Assembly: GCA_900754755.1 (NCBI GenBank)
Contig: CAAEEC010000083.1
Location: 1-10,517 of the forward strand
DNA: 10,517 nt
Direction of reading: 5' to 3'
DNA from: Clostridia bacterium
GTDB taxonomy: Bacteria > Bacillota > Clostridia > Christensenellales > Aristaeellaceae
The notes below the pieces were generated by a model, which saw nothing but the letters and a program-made list of their open reading frames with translations, did no database searches and was not told the DNA's origin. The translations under genes were made by a program, and so were the position numbers. Every line of letters starts with the position of its first letter. Within the stretch, counting starts at the first letter, position 1. Below are positions 1 through 6,757 of this stretch, piece by piece.

Positions 1-177
1 ATGGAAAAAGGCATTGCCCAAGGCATGGCCCAGGGCATGGAAAAGGGCGCATTCAGTGCCACGTTGGCCAGCCTCAGGCGATTGATCGCCAATGCAGGCA
101 TGTCAGCGGAGCAGGCGATGAACGTGCTGGAAATCCCCGCCGCCGAGCGGCCGCGCTATCTGGCGGCCATGAACTAA
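1..177 (+). CDS. Rpn/PD-(D/E)XK nuclease family protein, C-terminal end (5' end outside window)
   Basis: Frame 1 is open from the window edge to TAA at 175-177, giving 58 residues. The first 16 residues are a Gly/Met/Gln/Lys repeat (EKGIAQGMAQGMEKG), then a helical segment ending in AMNVLEIPAAERPRYL. A Gly-Lys/Glu/Gln repeat followed by 'm-s-x-E-x-A-x-x-x-L-x-I-P-x-x-x-R' is typical of the C-terminus of Rpn/PDDEXK_2 proteins, often annotated as putative transposases, which are common in multiple copies in clostridia. The catalytic domain would lie upstream and cannot be seen, so activity cannot be judged. The ATG at position 1 is probably internal, because family members are usually about 250-350 residues. 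No functional link to the peptide operon is evident, and terminator-like hairpins separate them. Family assignment is from recognition of the tail only. Confidence 0.6.
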   Translation: MEKGIAQGMAQGMEKGAFSATLASLRRLIANAGMSAEQAMNVLEIPAAERPRYLAAMN

Positions 178-200
178 GTGCCAGGCAGTGGACATTGGTG

Positions 201-277
201 CAAAATTGGGGTAAGCAACTGGGCTGTGCGAGAACGGCAAACGTTCTTTGCGCAGCCCCACAATTTTGGGATTTTTT
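201..277 (+). terminator. Probable Rho-independent terminator after the nuclease gene
   Basis: An inner stem pairs 221-236 (GGGCTGTGCGAGAACG) with 242-258, with one bulged T and two G-T pairs, around a short GCAAA loop. An outer pair, CAAAATTG at 201-208 with CAATTTTG at 261-268, extends it. A run of six T at 272-277 follows. It lies 23-100 bases after the nuclease stop codon, as expected for its terminator. A few intervening bases separate the inner stem from the T run, so the outer stem would be needed for classic geometry. Confidence 0.6.
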
Positions 278-292
278 CCCGGCCCATCCGGA

Positions 293-319
293 AAAGGCGG
301 CGCGCCTTTCGGGCTTTTT
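293..319 (+). terminator. Second terminator-like hairpin
   Basis: AAAGGCG at 293-299 pairs perfectly with CGCCTTT at 303-309 across a GCG loop. CGGG and then five T at 315-319 follow. It may act as a back-up terminator for the upstream gene. The T run is four bases from the stem, so this is weaker than a textbook site. Confidence 0.45.
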
Positions 320-354
320 CGAGGGATTTGCCGGTCAGATGAATTTCCCGTTTA

Positions 355-428
355 TGCAAGAATCAATTTAATGCTATAGCGCAGATTTATTTTTTAGGAG
401 CGTGCATTTTTAACATTGGATTCTTGCA
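355..428. repeat. 10-bp perfect inverted repeat at the operon promoter
   Basis: TGCAAGAATC at 355-364 is the exact reverse complement of GATTCTTGCA at 419-428. Flanking bases extend the match imperfectly (TTT-A/T-TGCAAGAATC). The arms are 54 bp apart and their centres are 64 bp apart, about six helical turns. The downstream arm covers most of the -35 box at 424-429. This fits paired operator sites for a regulator, but chance or a remnant of a mobile-element end are alternatives. No regulator gene is visible in the window. Confidence 0.45.
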
Positions 429-452
429 AAATGGGCGAGGGTATGGTATAGT
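424..452 (+). promoter_or_regulatory. Extended -10 sigma-A-type promoter for the peptide operon
   Basis: The -35 box TTGCAA (424-429) and the -10 box TATAGT (447-452) are separated by exactly 17 bases. TGG directly before the -10 box supplies the TGn extended -10 motif. The predicted start site near 459 would leave a leader of about 35-40 bases before the binding-protein start. A weaker promoter-like pair lies upstream: TTTATG at 351-356 and TGC-TATAGC at 372-380, with an 18-base spacer. Confidence 0.72.
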
Positions 453-481
453 ATGAGGCACGAGCCACATGATTATGCATT

Positions 482-488
482 GGGAGGT
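482..488 (+). promoter_or_regulatory. Ribosome binding site that sets the binding-protein start
   Basis: GGGAGGT lies seven bases before the ATG at 496. The in-frame ATGs at 469 and 475 have no such site upstream and would put charged and polar residues ahead of a normal signal peptide, so 496 is chosen as the start. Confidence 0.85.
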
Positions 489-495
489 CAAGGCT

Positions 496-2364
496 ATGAA
501 GAGAACCCTCGTATGGCTTCTGGTTGCGACGCTGCTTTTGACGGCGCTGCCCGCCGCGGCGGAAGAAGCCGCCACCAGCGATGTGTACCGCACGCTGTAC
601 TCTGGCGAGATCACCACGCTGAACTACCTGGTGACCACCACGACGAACGACTTCGCCATCTCCGCCAACGTGATCGATACGCTGGTGGAATACGACCGCC
701 TGGGCGAGGTGCAGCCCTCGCTGGCGGAGAGCTGGTCCACGAGCGATGACGGCCTGGTGTGGACGTTCAACCTGCGAAAGGACGCCACCTGGGTGGATCA
801 CAACGGCGAGTACTACGCCAACGTGACCGCGCACGACTTTGTGGCCGCCGCGAAATACATCCTCAACGCGCAGAACGCCTCCAGCTCCGCCTCGATCCTC
901 TATGACGTGATCGCCGGCGCGGAAGAATATTACGATGGCACCGCCACCCCCGCCGAGGGCGAGGAGCCGGCGCCCGTGATGGATTGGGAAACCGTGGGCG
1001 TGAAGGCGCTGGACGATTACACCCTGCAGTACACGCTCAAGAACCCGGTGCCGTATTTCCTGTCCATGACCACGTACGTGGCCTTCATGCCCGTGAACGA
1101 AGCGTTCCTCAACGAGATGGGCGCGAACTTCGGCGTGGCCACGGGCAACGACACCATCCTCTATTGCGGCGCGTACATCCTTTCCGAGTTCGCCCCGCAG
1201 GAGAAGCGCGTGCTCACCAAGAACGAATCCAACTGGGATGCGGACAATGTGTTCATCGAGCGCATCGAGCAGACCTATAACAAGGAAGCCAGCACGATTT
1301 CCCCCGAGCTGTACCGCCGCGGCGAGATCGACTCCGCTTCCATCGATTCCACGCTGGCCGCCGATTGGCTGGCCGATCCGGAAACCGCGGATCTGATCCG
1401 CCCGGTGCGTCAGAGCGGCTTCTACTCCCACTTCTACGCCTTCAACTTCGATCCGCACTTCGACGAGCAGTACGAGCCGGAGAACTGGAAGATCGCCGTG
1501 AACAACGAGAACTTCCGCAAGTCCATCTTCCACGCGCTGGACAAGATCAGCGCCGCGCTGCCCTACGAGCCGGACTATCCGGAAACCATCCTGTTCGATA
1601 CCATCACCCCGCCCGCCTTCGTTTCCCTGCACGGCGAGGATTACACCGATATGGGCGCGCTGGGCGAAGTCACCGCCGCCGCGCAGTTTGACGAGGCCAA
1701 GGCCCTGGAGTATAAGGAACTGGCCATCGCCGAGCTGACCGAAGCGGGCGCGACCTTCCCGGTGAAGATCTACATGCCCTACAACCCCTCCGTCACCGGC
1801 TGGGACGAGGAGTGCCAGGTCGTCGAGCAGCAGATGGAAGGCCTGCTGGGCACGGACTACATCGATATCATCATCGAAGCCGGTCCCACCACGGGCTTCC
1901 TGGATGCGGTGCGCCGCAACGGCAACTTCGCCATCCACAAGTGCAACTGGGGCCCGGACTACGCCGACCCCAACACCTACACCGACCCGTTCTACGATGG
2001 CACCTACAACAAGCCGGAAATGGCGCTCTACTACAACAACGAAGAGGGCTACAGCGAATACTACGCGCTGGTGGACGCGGCCCGCGCCATCACCGATGAC
2101 CTGCAGGCCCGCTACGAGGCGTTTGCCGAGGCGGAAGCCTTCCTCATCGAGCACGCGTTTGTGATCCCCTTCGGCTTTGGCAGCGGCGGGTACGACGCCA
2201 ACCGCCTCAATCCGTTCGAATCGCAGTACGCGCCGTTCGGCCTGTCCGGCGAGCGCTACAAGGGCCAGAAGGTCTATGAAGTGCCCATGAACACCGACGA
2301 TTACTTCGAGGCCATGGACGCTTGGGAAGCCGAGCGCGCCGCGCTGGCCGCGCAGGAAGAGTAA
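496..2364 (+). CDS. Peptide ABC transporter substrate-binding protein (SBP family 5, OppA/DppA type)
   Basis: This 622-residue protein would capture peptides outside the cell and deliver them to the permeases encoded downstream. Residues 1-22 form a Sec signal peptide: K-R, a Leu/Val/Ala core, then P-A-A-A with likely cleavage before E23. The mature start (TLYSGEITTLNYLV, then NVIDTLVEYDRLGEVQPSLAESW and W-T-F-N-L-R-K-D-A-T-W) is the classic family 5 N-terminal pattern. The sequence HKCNWGPDYADPNTY late in the protein matches the family's 'W..Dy.DP..f' segment. Length suits an oligopeptide rather than a nickel binder. It is the first gene of the operon, with its own promoter and a strong ribosome site. 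The oddity is that no cysteine follows the signal peptide, so it is not a predicted lipoprotein, unlike most Gram-positive binding proteins. The tail is Glu/Ala-rich. The E. coli SBP name dppA is avoided because it clashes with the Bacillus peptidase name. Confidence 0.93.
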   Translation: MKRTLVWLLVATLLLTALPAAAEEAATSDVYRTLYSGEITTLNYLVTTTTNDFAISANVIDTLVEYDRLGEVQPSLAESWSTSDDGLVWTFNLRKDATWVDHNGEYYANVTAHDFVAAAKYILNAQNASSSASILYDVIAGAEEYYDGTATPAEGEEPAPVMDWETVGVKALDDYTLQYTLKNPVPYFLSMTTYVAFMPVNEAFLNEMGANFGVATGNDTILYCGAYILSEFAPQEKRVLTKNESNWDADNVFIERIEQTYNKEASTISPELYRRGEIDSASIDSTLAADWLADPETADLIRPVRQSGFYSHFYAFNFDPHFDEQYEPENWKIAVNNENFRKSIFHALDKISAALPYEPDYPETILFDTITPPAFVSLHGEDYTDMGALGEVTAAAQFDEAKALEYKELAIAELTEAGATFPVKIYMPYNPSVTGWDEECQVVEQQMEGLLGTDYIDIIIEAGPTTGFLDAVRRNGNFAIHKCNWGPDYADPNTYTDPFYDGTYNKPEMALYYNNEEGYSEYYALVDAARAITDDLQARYEAFAEAEAFLIEHAFVIPFGFGSGGYDANRLNPFESQYAPFGLSGERYKGQKVYEVPMNTDDYFEAMDAWEAERAALAAQEE

Positions 2365-2396
2365 CGCCTGTTTTCTCGGCAGAAGCATAGCAATGA

Positions 2397-2422
2397 GCGC
2401 GCGCCGGATTTCCGGCGCGCGC
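2397..2422 (+). other. Perfect 12-bp intercistronic palindrome hairpin between binding-protein and permease genes
   Basis: GCGCGCGCCGGA (2397-2408) pairs perfectly with 2411-2422 around a TT loop (or 11 bp with ATTT). No T run follows, so it is not a standard Rho-independent terminator. It begins 32 bases after the binding-protein stop codon. A stable stem here would block 3' exonucleases and favour a shorter, abundant binding-protein transcript over the full operon message. The rest of 2365-2507 shows no convincing promoter. Confidence 0.7.
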
Positions 2423-2492
2423 CCTGCGGTATCCGGCGGAGCGCTTGAGAAAAACAAGAATTGGTGGAAAACGAAAATCGCCCGTTGAATTA

Positions 2493-2498
2493 AAAGGT
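2493..2498 (+). promoter_or_regulatory. Ribosome binding site for the first permease
   Basis: AAAGGT lies nine bases before the ATG at 2508. It supports that start over an in-frame TTG at 2445, which would add 21 polar residues before the first membrane helix. Confidence 0.65.
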
Positions 2499-2507
2499 AG
2501 TGATGGA

Positions 2508-3449
2508 ATGCTGAAGTATTGCCTGAAGCGGTTGGGCGCGAGCCTGATCACGCTGGTGATCATCATTTCCGTGGTGTTCATCCTCGTAAGGCAAATGCCC
2601 ATTGAAGGGTATTTTGACAACTTTGATAAGCTGGATGAAGCGGTGATCGAGGCCACCTTGCAGAAGATGGGCCTGCGGGATCCGATTTTTGTGCAGCTGA
2701 AGAATTTCTTCGTGCAGCTGCTGCACGGCGATCTGGGCACCAGCGTGCGCTATCGCATTGGCGCGCCGATCGCGGGCATCATCGCGGAAAAGGCGCCCAT
2801 TTCCGCGCAGATTGGCTTAAGTTCCATGGCGGTGGCCCTGGTGCTGGGCATTCCGCTGGGCGCGGCCATGGCGCGTTCCAAATCCAAATTCTGGGATAAG
2901 TTCGGAACCCTGTTCATCGTGCTGATTACGGCTGTGCCGTCGGCCGTGTATTATATCTTTATTCAAATGTACGCCACCGAATGGTTCCACATCCCCATGC
3001 TGTTCGACCGGCACAATTTCGTCACCTGGCTGCTGCCCATCTTTTCCATGGCGCTGGGCAACATCGCCTATTACGCCATGTGGCTGCGGCGCTATATGGT
3101 GGATGAGATGAACAAGGATTATGTGCGCCTGGCGCGCGCCAAGGGCGTGCCGGAAAAGAAGATGATGATGCGGCACGTGTTCCGCAACGCCTTCGTGCCC
3201 ATGATCCAGTACATACCGTCCTCCATCCTCTACACCATCGGCGGCTCGATTTATGTGGAATCGCTCTATTCCATTCCCGGCATGGGCGGCCTGCTGGTGG
3301 ACGTGATCGGCCGGCAGGACAATCCCATGGTGCAGGCCATCGTGATCATCTATTCGTGCATCGGCATCGTCGGGCTGTTGCTGGGCGATATCCTGATGGG
3401 CGTATTGGATCCGCGCATCAGCTTTGCGAAGAAAGAAGGTGCCCGATAA
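2508..3449 (+). CDS. Peptide ABC transporter permease, DppB/OppB type
   Basis: This 313-residue inner-membrane subunit forms half of the import channel. The start MLKYCLKRLGASLITLVIIISV (residues 1-22) is the usual DppB N-terminus leading into helix 1. HGDLGTSVRYRIG (73-85) is the conserved 'GDlG.S.r...pV' region before helix 2. Further hydrophobic segments lie near 103-120, 133-152, 172-190, 231-250 and 274-298. The cytoplasmic EAA-type loop that docks the ATPase is DYVRLARAKGVPEKKMMMRH (204-223), continuing through VFRNAFVP. The ending GVLDPRISF is also typical ('D.l..llDPRir'). Length is normal for the family. The stop codon overlaps the next start (TAATG), so the two permeases are translationally coupled. 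Substrate cannot be read from this subunit; the operon context suggests peptides. Confidence 0.93.
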   Translation: MLKYCLKRLGASLITLVIIISVVFILVRQMPIEGYFDNFDKLDEAVIEATLQKMGLRDPIFVQLKNFFVQLLHGDLGTSVRYRIGAPIAGIIAEKAPISAQIGLSSMAVALVLGIPLGAAMARSKSKFWDKFGTLFIVLITAVPSAVYYIFIQMYATEWFHIPMLFDRHNFVTWLLPIFSMALGNIAYYAMWLRRYMVDEMNKDYVRLARAKGVPEKKMMMRHVFRNAFVPMIQYIPSSILYTIGGSIYVESLYSIPGMGGLLVDVIGRQDNPMVQAIVIIYSCIGIVGLLLGDILMGVLDPRISFAKKEGAR

Positions 3450-4792
3450 TGACGCTGCGAGACAAAAAGAGCGAGGCCCTGTTCCAATTCGCGCAGTATG
3501 ACGCGGCGGCCGCCGAAAAGAGCGGCTATTCCAACTATTCCTACTGGCGCTCCACGCTGTCGGTGTTTTTGCACAACCGGGCGGCGGTGGCCCTTTTGAT
3601 CGTGCTGGCGCTTCTTTTGCTGTTCACCTTCGTGCAGCCCTATTTGCCCGGCCAGTACGACGCGAACGTCATCAACAACCACCCGGAGACGGGCCGGCAG
3701 CTTTCCAACCTGCCGCCCAGCCTCACCACGGTGAAGGTCACGGTGCCGGAAGGCACGCTGCTGTACGGCGCGCCTTACGACGAAGATTGGTACTATGTCA
3801 CGAACGTGATGGACAGCATCGACCGCCGCCAGAACATGACCATCACCGAATACGGCGAAGAATTCTGCCACATCGAGTTCGAGGAGATTTCGGGCTGGGT
3901 GCTCACCGAATACCTGCGCCTGCCGGAAGACCCGCAGAACGTGCCCTATGAGGCCATGTCCAACTACAAGGTGGATGTGTACATGGAGCCGGTGGACGTC
4001 ACCAACGACGGCAACAGCCTCTACGTCAGCGCGGATAGCGTGCGCGCGGTAGAGGGGGAGGAAGGCATGGTGGAAACGGTGGGCGAGGCGGATCTGCGCA
4101 TCCTGCCCTCCACGCACGCCTTCTGGTTTGGCACGAACAACATCGGCCAGGATCTGTGGTCGCGCGTTTGGAGCGGCACGCGCACCAGCCTGTTCATCGG
4201 CTTTGCCGTGGCGCTCACCGAGGCGCTCGTGGGCATCTTTATGGGCGTGATCTGGGGCTATGTGCGCAAGCTCGACCGGCTGATGACGGAGATCTATAAC
4301 GTGCTGGACAACATCCCCACCACCATCGTGCTGATTCTGATCGCCTACATCCTGCATCCCTCGGTGCCCACTTTGATTTTCGCCATGTGCCTCACGGGCT
4401 GGCTGGGCATGTCGCGGTTCGTGCGCAACCAGATTGTGATCATCCGCGACCGCGATTACAACCTCGCCTCCCGTTGCCTGGGCACGGGCACCTTCCGCAT
4501 CATCTTCCGCAACCTGCTGCCGTATCTGGTGAGCGTGATCATGCTGCGCATGGCGCTGGCCATCCCGGGCGCGATTGGCAACGAGGTGTTCCTCACCTAC
4601 ATCGGCCTGGGCATCCCGGTATCCATTCCCTCGCTGGGCAACCTGGTGAACGAGGGGCGGCAGCTCATCACGTCGCCGTCGCTGCGCTATCAGCTGATCT
4701 TCCCGGCGATCGTGCTCTCCGTGGTGACCATTTCGTTCTACATCATCGGCAACGCCTTTGCCGACGCCGCGGATCCCAAGAACCATGTGTAA
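3449..4792 (+). CDS. Peptide ABC transporter permease, DppC/OppC type, with large extracellular insert
   Basis: This second channel subunit has 447 residues against roughly 290-310 for a standard DppC. The start at 3449 overlaps the preceding stop by one base and follows AGAAGGT. Residues 1-43 match the OppC N-terminal cytoplasmic segment, and helix 1 spans about 46-63. The usual 'lPPS' (88-91) should be followed at once by 'H.fGTD..GrD..SR', but that motif (HAFWFGTNNIGQDLWSR) begins only at 223. About 131 residues are therefore inserted outside the membrane. The first half (about 96-158) reads like a bacterial SH3 domain, ending in EEISGWVLTEYLRL. The family motif also shows GTN-GQD instead of GTD-GRD. 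Core helices lie at about 248-270, 291-323, 358-376 and 415-435, and the EAA-type loop RDYNLASRCLGTGTFRIIF covers 335-353. Permease identity is firm; the SH3 reading is tentative. Confidence 0.92.
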   Translation: MTLRDKKSEALFQFAQYDAAAAEKSGYSNYSYWRSTLSVFLHNRAAVALLIVLALLLLFTFVQPYLPGQYDANVINNHPETGRQLSNLPPSLTTVKVTVPEGTLLYGAPYDEDWYYVTNVMDSIDRRQNMTITEYGEEFCHIEFEEISGWVLTEYLRLPEDPQNVPYEAMSNYKVDVYMEPVDVTNDGNSLYVSADSVRAVEGEEGMVETVGEADLRILPSTHAFWFGTNNIGQDLWSRVWSGTRTSLFIGFAVALTEALVGIFMGVIWGYVRKLDRLMTEIYNVLDNIPTTIVLILIAYILHPSVPTLIFAMCLTGWLGMSRFVRNQIVIIRDRDYNLASRCLGTGTFRIIFRNLLPYLVSVIMLRMALAIPGAIGNEVFLTYIGLGIPVSIPSLGNLVNEGRQLITSPSLRYQLIFPAIVLSVVTISFYIIGNAFADAADPKNHV

Positions 4793-4798
4793 AGGAGG
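4792..4798 (+). promoter_or_regulatory. Strong ribosome binding site for a GTG start
   Basis: AAGGAGG, sharing its first base with the preceding stop codon, sits seven bases before GTG at 4806. An in-frame ATG at 4785 lacks an upstream site and lies inside the permease gene, so GTG is preferred. Confidence 0.85.
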
Positions 4799-4805
4799 GC
4801 GGAAC

Positions 4806-5837
4806 GTGGAAAGCATTTTGTCCGTGAAAAATCTCAACGTCAAGTTCCGCCTGCGCGGCCGCGTGCTGCACGCCATCCGCGATGTGTCGCTGGACCTTTT
4901 CCCGGGCGAAAGCCTCGCCATCGTGGGCGAGAGCGGCTCGGGCAAAACCGTGCTCACCAAGACCTTCATCGGCCTGCTGGACGCGAACGGCTGGGTGGAT
5001 AGCGGGGAAATCCTCTATGGCGGGCACAACCTGGCCGAGTTCAAAACCGAGCCCCAGTGGCGCACGATCCGCGGGCGGGAAATCGCCATGGTGATGCAGG
5101 ATCCCATGACCAGCCTGAACCCGCTCAAGACCATCGGCGCGCAGATCATCGAGGCCATTTTGCTGCACCAGCACGTTTCCCATGAGGAAGCGCACCGCCA
5201 AATGATCGAGGCGCTTTCCGCCGTGGGCATCGCCGAGCCGGAGCGCCGCAGCCGCCAGTATCCGCACGAATTTTCCGGCGGCATGCGCCAGCGCGTGGTC
5301 ATCGCCATCGCGGTGGCCTGTAGGCCCAAGATTTTGATCTGCGACGAGCCCACCACCGCGCTGGACGTGACCATCCAGGCGCAGATTCTGGAACTGATCA
5401 AGATCCTGCGCCAGAAATTGCACCTGACCTGCGTGTATATCACGCACGATTTCGGCGTGGTGGCCAACGTGGCGGACCGCATCGCCGTGATGTACGCGGG
5501 CGACATCGTGGAAATCGGCTCCTGCGAGGAGATTTTCTACGATCCCCGCCATCCGTACACCTGGGCGCTGCTCTCCTCGCTGCCGCAGCTGGGCCGCCGG
5601 GGCGAACCGCTGTATACCATCCAGGGCGCGCCGCCCAACCTGTTCCAGGAGATCCGGGGCGACGCTTTCGCGCCGCGCAACCCGCACGCGCTGAAAATCG
5701 ATTTTGAGGAGCGCCCGCCCTATTTCGACGTGAGCGAAACCCACAAGGCGCGCACCTGGCTGCTCGATCCCCGCGCGCCCAAGCTGGATCCGCCGGAGAG
5801 CGTGCAGGCGCTCCGGCGCCGGGAGGTGCGCGTATGA
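4806..5837 (+). CDS. Peptide ABC transporter ATP-binding protein, DppD/OppD type, lacking the Fe-S cysteines
   Basis: This 343-residue cytoplasmic ATPase would power import with the ATPase encoded next. Visible motifs are Walker A GESGSGKT (41-48), Q-loop Q98 in [12 protein letters not shown], signature FSGGMRQR (156-163), Walker B ILICDEP (176-182), D-loop ALDV, and H-loop H214. All nucleotide-binding residues are intact, so it should be active. The C-terminal oligopeptide domain is recognisable from [11 protein letters not shown], then [15 protein letters not shown] and [12 protein letters not shown]. In standard DppD/OppD this region carries four Cys that bind a [4Fe-4S] cluster ('GC.faPRC..A...C ... 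H...C'). Here those positions are Asp286, Asn292, Asp299 and Thr317, so no cluster can form in the usual way. The stop overlaps the next start by four bases (ATGA). Export ATPases and Nik-type alternatives fit the context less well. Confidence 0.93.
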   Translation: MESILSVKNLNVKFRLRGRVLHAIRDVSLDLFPGESLAIVGESGSGKTVLTKTFIGLLDANGWVDSGEILYGGHNLAEFKTEPQWRTIRGREIAMVMQDPMTSLNPLKTIGAQIIEAILLHQHVSHEEAHRQMIEALSAVGIAEPERRSRQYPHEFSGGMRQRVVIAIAVACRPKILICDEPTTALDVTIQAQILELIKILRQKLHLTCVYITHDFGVVANVADRIAVMYAGDIVEIGSCEEIFYDPRHPYTWALLSSLPQLGRRGEPLYTIQGAPPNLFQEIRGDAFAPRNPHALKIDFEERPPYFDVSETHKARTWLLDPRAPKLDPPESVQALRRREVRV

Positions 5838-6757
5838 GCGAAGTTTTGCTGCAACTCAAGGACGTGACCGTGCGCTTCGGCAACCGGTTCCATCCGTTCA
5901 CCGCGGTGAACCGCGTGAGCTTTGACATCCACCGGGGCGAAACCTTCGGCCTGGTGGGCGAGAGCGGCTCGGGCAAGACCACCATTGGCCGCGCGATCAT
6001 CCGCATCCATCCCACCTACGAGGGCGAAATCCTCTACGATGGCCAGAAGATCAACGGCCACATCGATAAGGCGCTCGATAAGGCCATCACGCGCAAGATT
6101 CAGATGATCTTTCAGGACCCCATGGCCAGCCTGAACGAGCGCGCCAAGGTGGACTACATCGTTTCCGAGGGCATCTACAGCGACCCCATTTCCAAGGAAA
6201 AGCGGCGCGAAATGGTGGAAGAGGCGCTGATGGACGTGGGCCTCTTGCCCGAATTCGCCAGCCGCTTCCCGCACGAGTTTTCCGGCGGGCAGCGCCAGCG
6301 CATCGGCATCGCCCGCGCGCTGATCATGCAGCCGGAATTCATCATCGCCGACGAGCCGATTTCCGCGCTGGATGTGTCCATCCGCGCGCAGGTGCTCAAC
6401 CTGCTGGGCGAATTGCAGAAAAAGCGCGCGCTGACGTATCTGTTCATCTCGCACGACCTGTCGGTCATGCGCTTCATCTGCGACCGCATCGCCGTGATTC
6501 ACCTGGGCCATTTGGTGGAACTGGCGGAAACCGAAAAGCTCTTCCGCCATCCGCTGCATCCCTACACGCGCGCGCTGCTCTCCGCCGTGCCGCAGCCCGA
6601 CCCCATCAGCGAAAAGCACAAGGTGCTCACGGTGTACGACCCGAGCATGCACGATTATTCGGTGGATAAGCCCGTGTGGACGGAGATCGAGCCGGGGCAT
6701 TTCGTGCTGGGCAACCAGAAGGAACTGGAGGAATACCGTGGAAAGCTTGGCGAATGA
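5834..6757 (+). CDS. Peptide ABC transporter ATP-binding protein, DppF/OppF type
   Basis: This 307-residue second ATPase would pair with the DppD-type subunit. Motifs are Walker A GESGSGKT (42-49), Q94 in [11 protein letters not shown], signature FSGGQRQR (149-156), Walker B FIIADEP (169-175), ALDV and H207 (ISHD). The phrase [16 protein letters not shown] is characteristic of OppF/DppF. The C-terminal part departs from the classic Cys-containing oligo_HPY tail: after [15 protein letters not shown] it runs [28 protein letters not shown] and ends without any Cys. Both ATPases of this importer therefore lack the Fe-S motif. The start ATG overlaps the upstream stop (ATGA). The end overlaps the racemase gene by 20 bases. 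Identity is firm; the meaning of the altered tail is unknown. Confidence 0.93.
   Translation: MSEVLLQLKDVTVRFGNRFHPFTAVNRVSFDIHRGETFGLVGESGSGKTTIGRAIIRIHPTYEGEILYDGQKINGHIDKALDKAITRKIQMIFQDPMASLNERAKVDYIVSEGIYSDPISKEKRREMVEEALMDVGLLPEFASRFPHEFSGGQRQRIGIARALIMQPEFIIADEPISALDVSIRAQVLNLLGELQKKRALTYLFISHDLSVMRFICDRIAVIHLGHLVELAETEKLFRHPLHPYTRALLSAVPQPDPISEKHKVLTVYDPSMHDYSVDKPVWTEIEPGHFVLGNQKELEEYRGKLGE
6727..6731 (+). promoter_or_regulatory. Ribosome binding site for alr inside the ATPase gene
   Basis: GGAGG lies within the last codons of the upstream ATPase gene, six bases before GTG at 6738. It supports a GTG start that overlaps the ATPase gene by 20 bases. Confidence 0.75.

Noticed and set aside
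174..359. Small minus-strand frame in the first intergenic region
   Set aside because: It reads through both terminator-like hairpins, has no good ribosome site, and its product resembles nothing I know.
469..495. Earlier in-frame ATG for the binding protein
   Set aside because: It would place nine extra residues before the signal peptide and lacks a ribosome site, whereas GGGAGGT is ideally placed for ATG 496.
394..2457. Very long open frame (687 codons) on the minus strand opposite the binding-protein gene
   Set aside because: It is a shadow of a GC-rich gene: the translation is Val/Gly/Arg/His-rich with no recognisable domain, lacks a suitable start context and runs through the operon promoter and the intercistronic hairpin. 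The + strand frame is an unmistakable family 5 binding protein.
3350..4969. Long minus-strand open frame (539 codons) across the permease/ATPase junction
   Set aside because: Composition is His/Arg/Ala-rich, typical of the antisense of GC-rich coding DNA, and it crosses two confirmed + strand genes.
4806..6757. Nickel (Nik) or glutathione (Gsi) importer as an alternative identity for the ABC system
   Set aside because: No nickel-related gene is nearby, the binding protein is large like oligopeptide binders, and the coupled D-peptide enzymes argue for peptide substrates.
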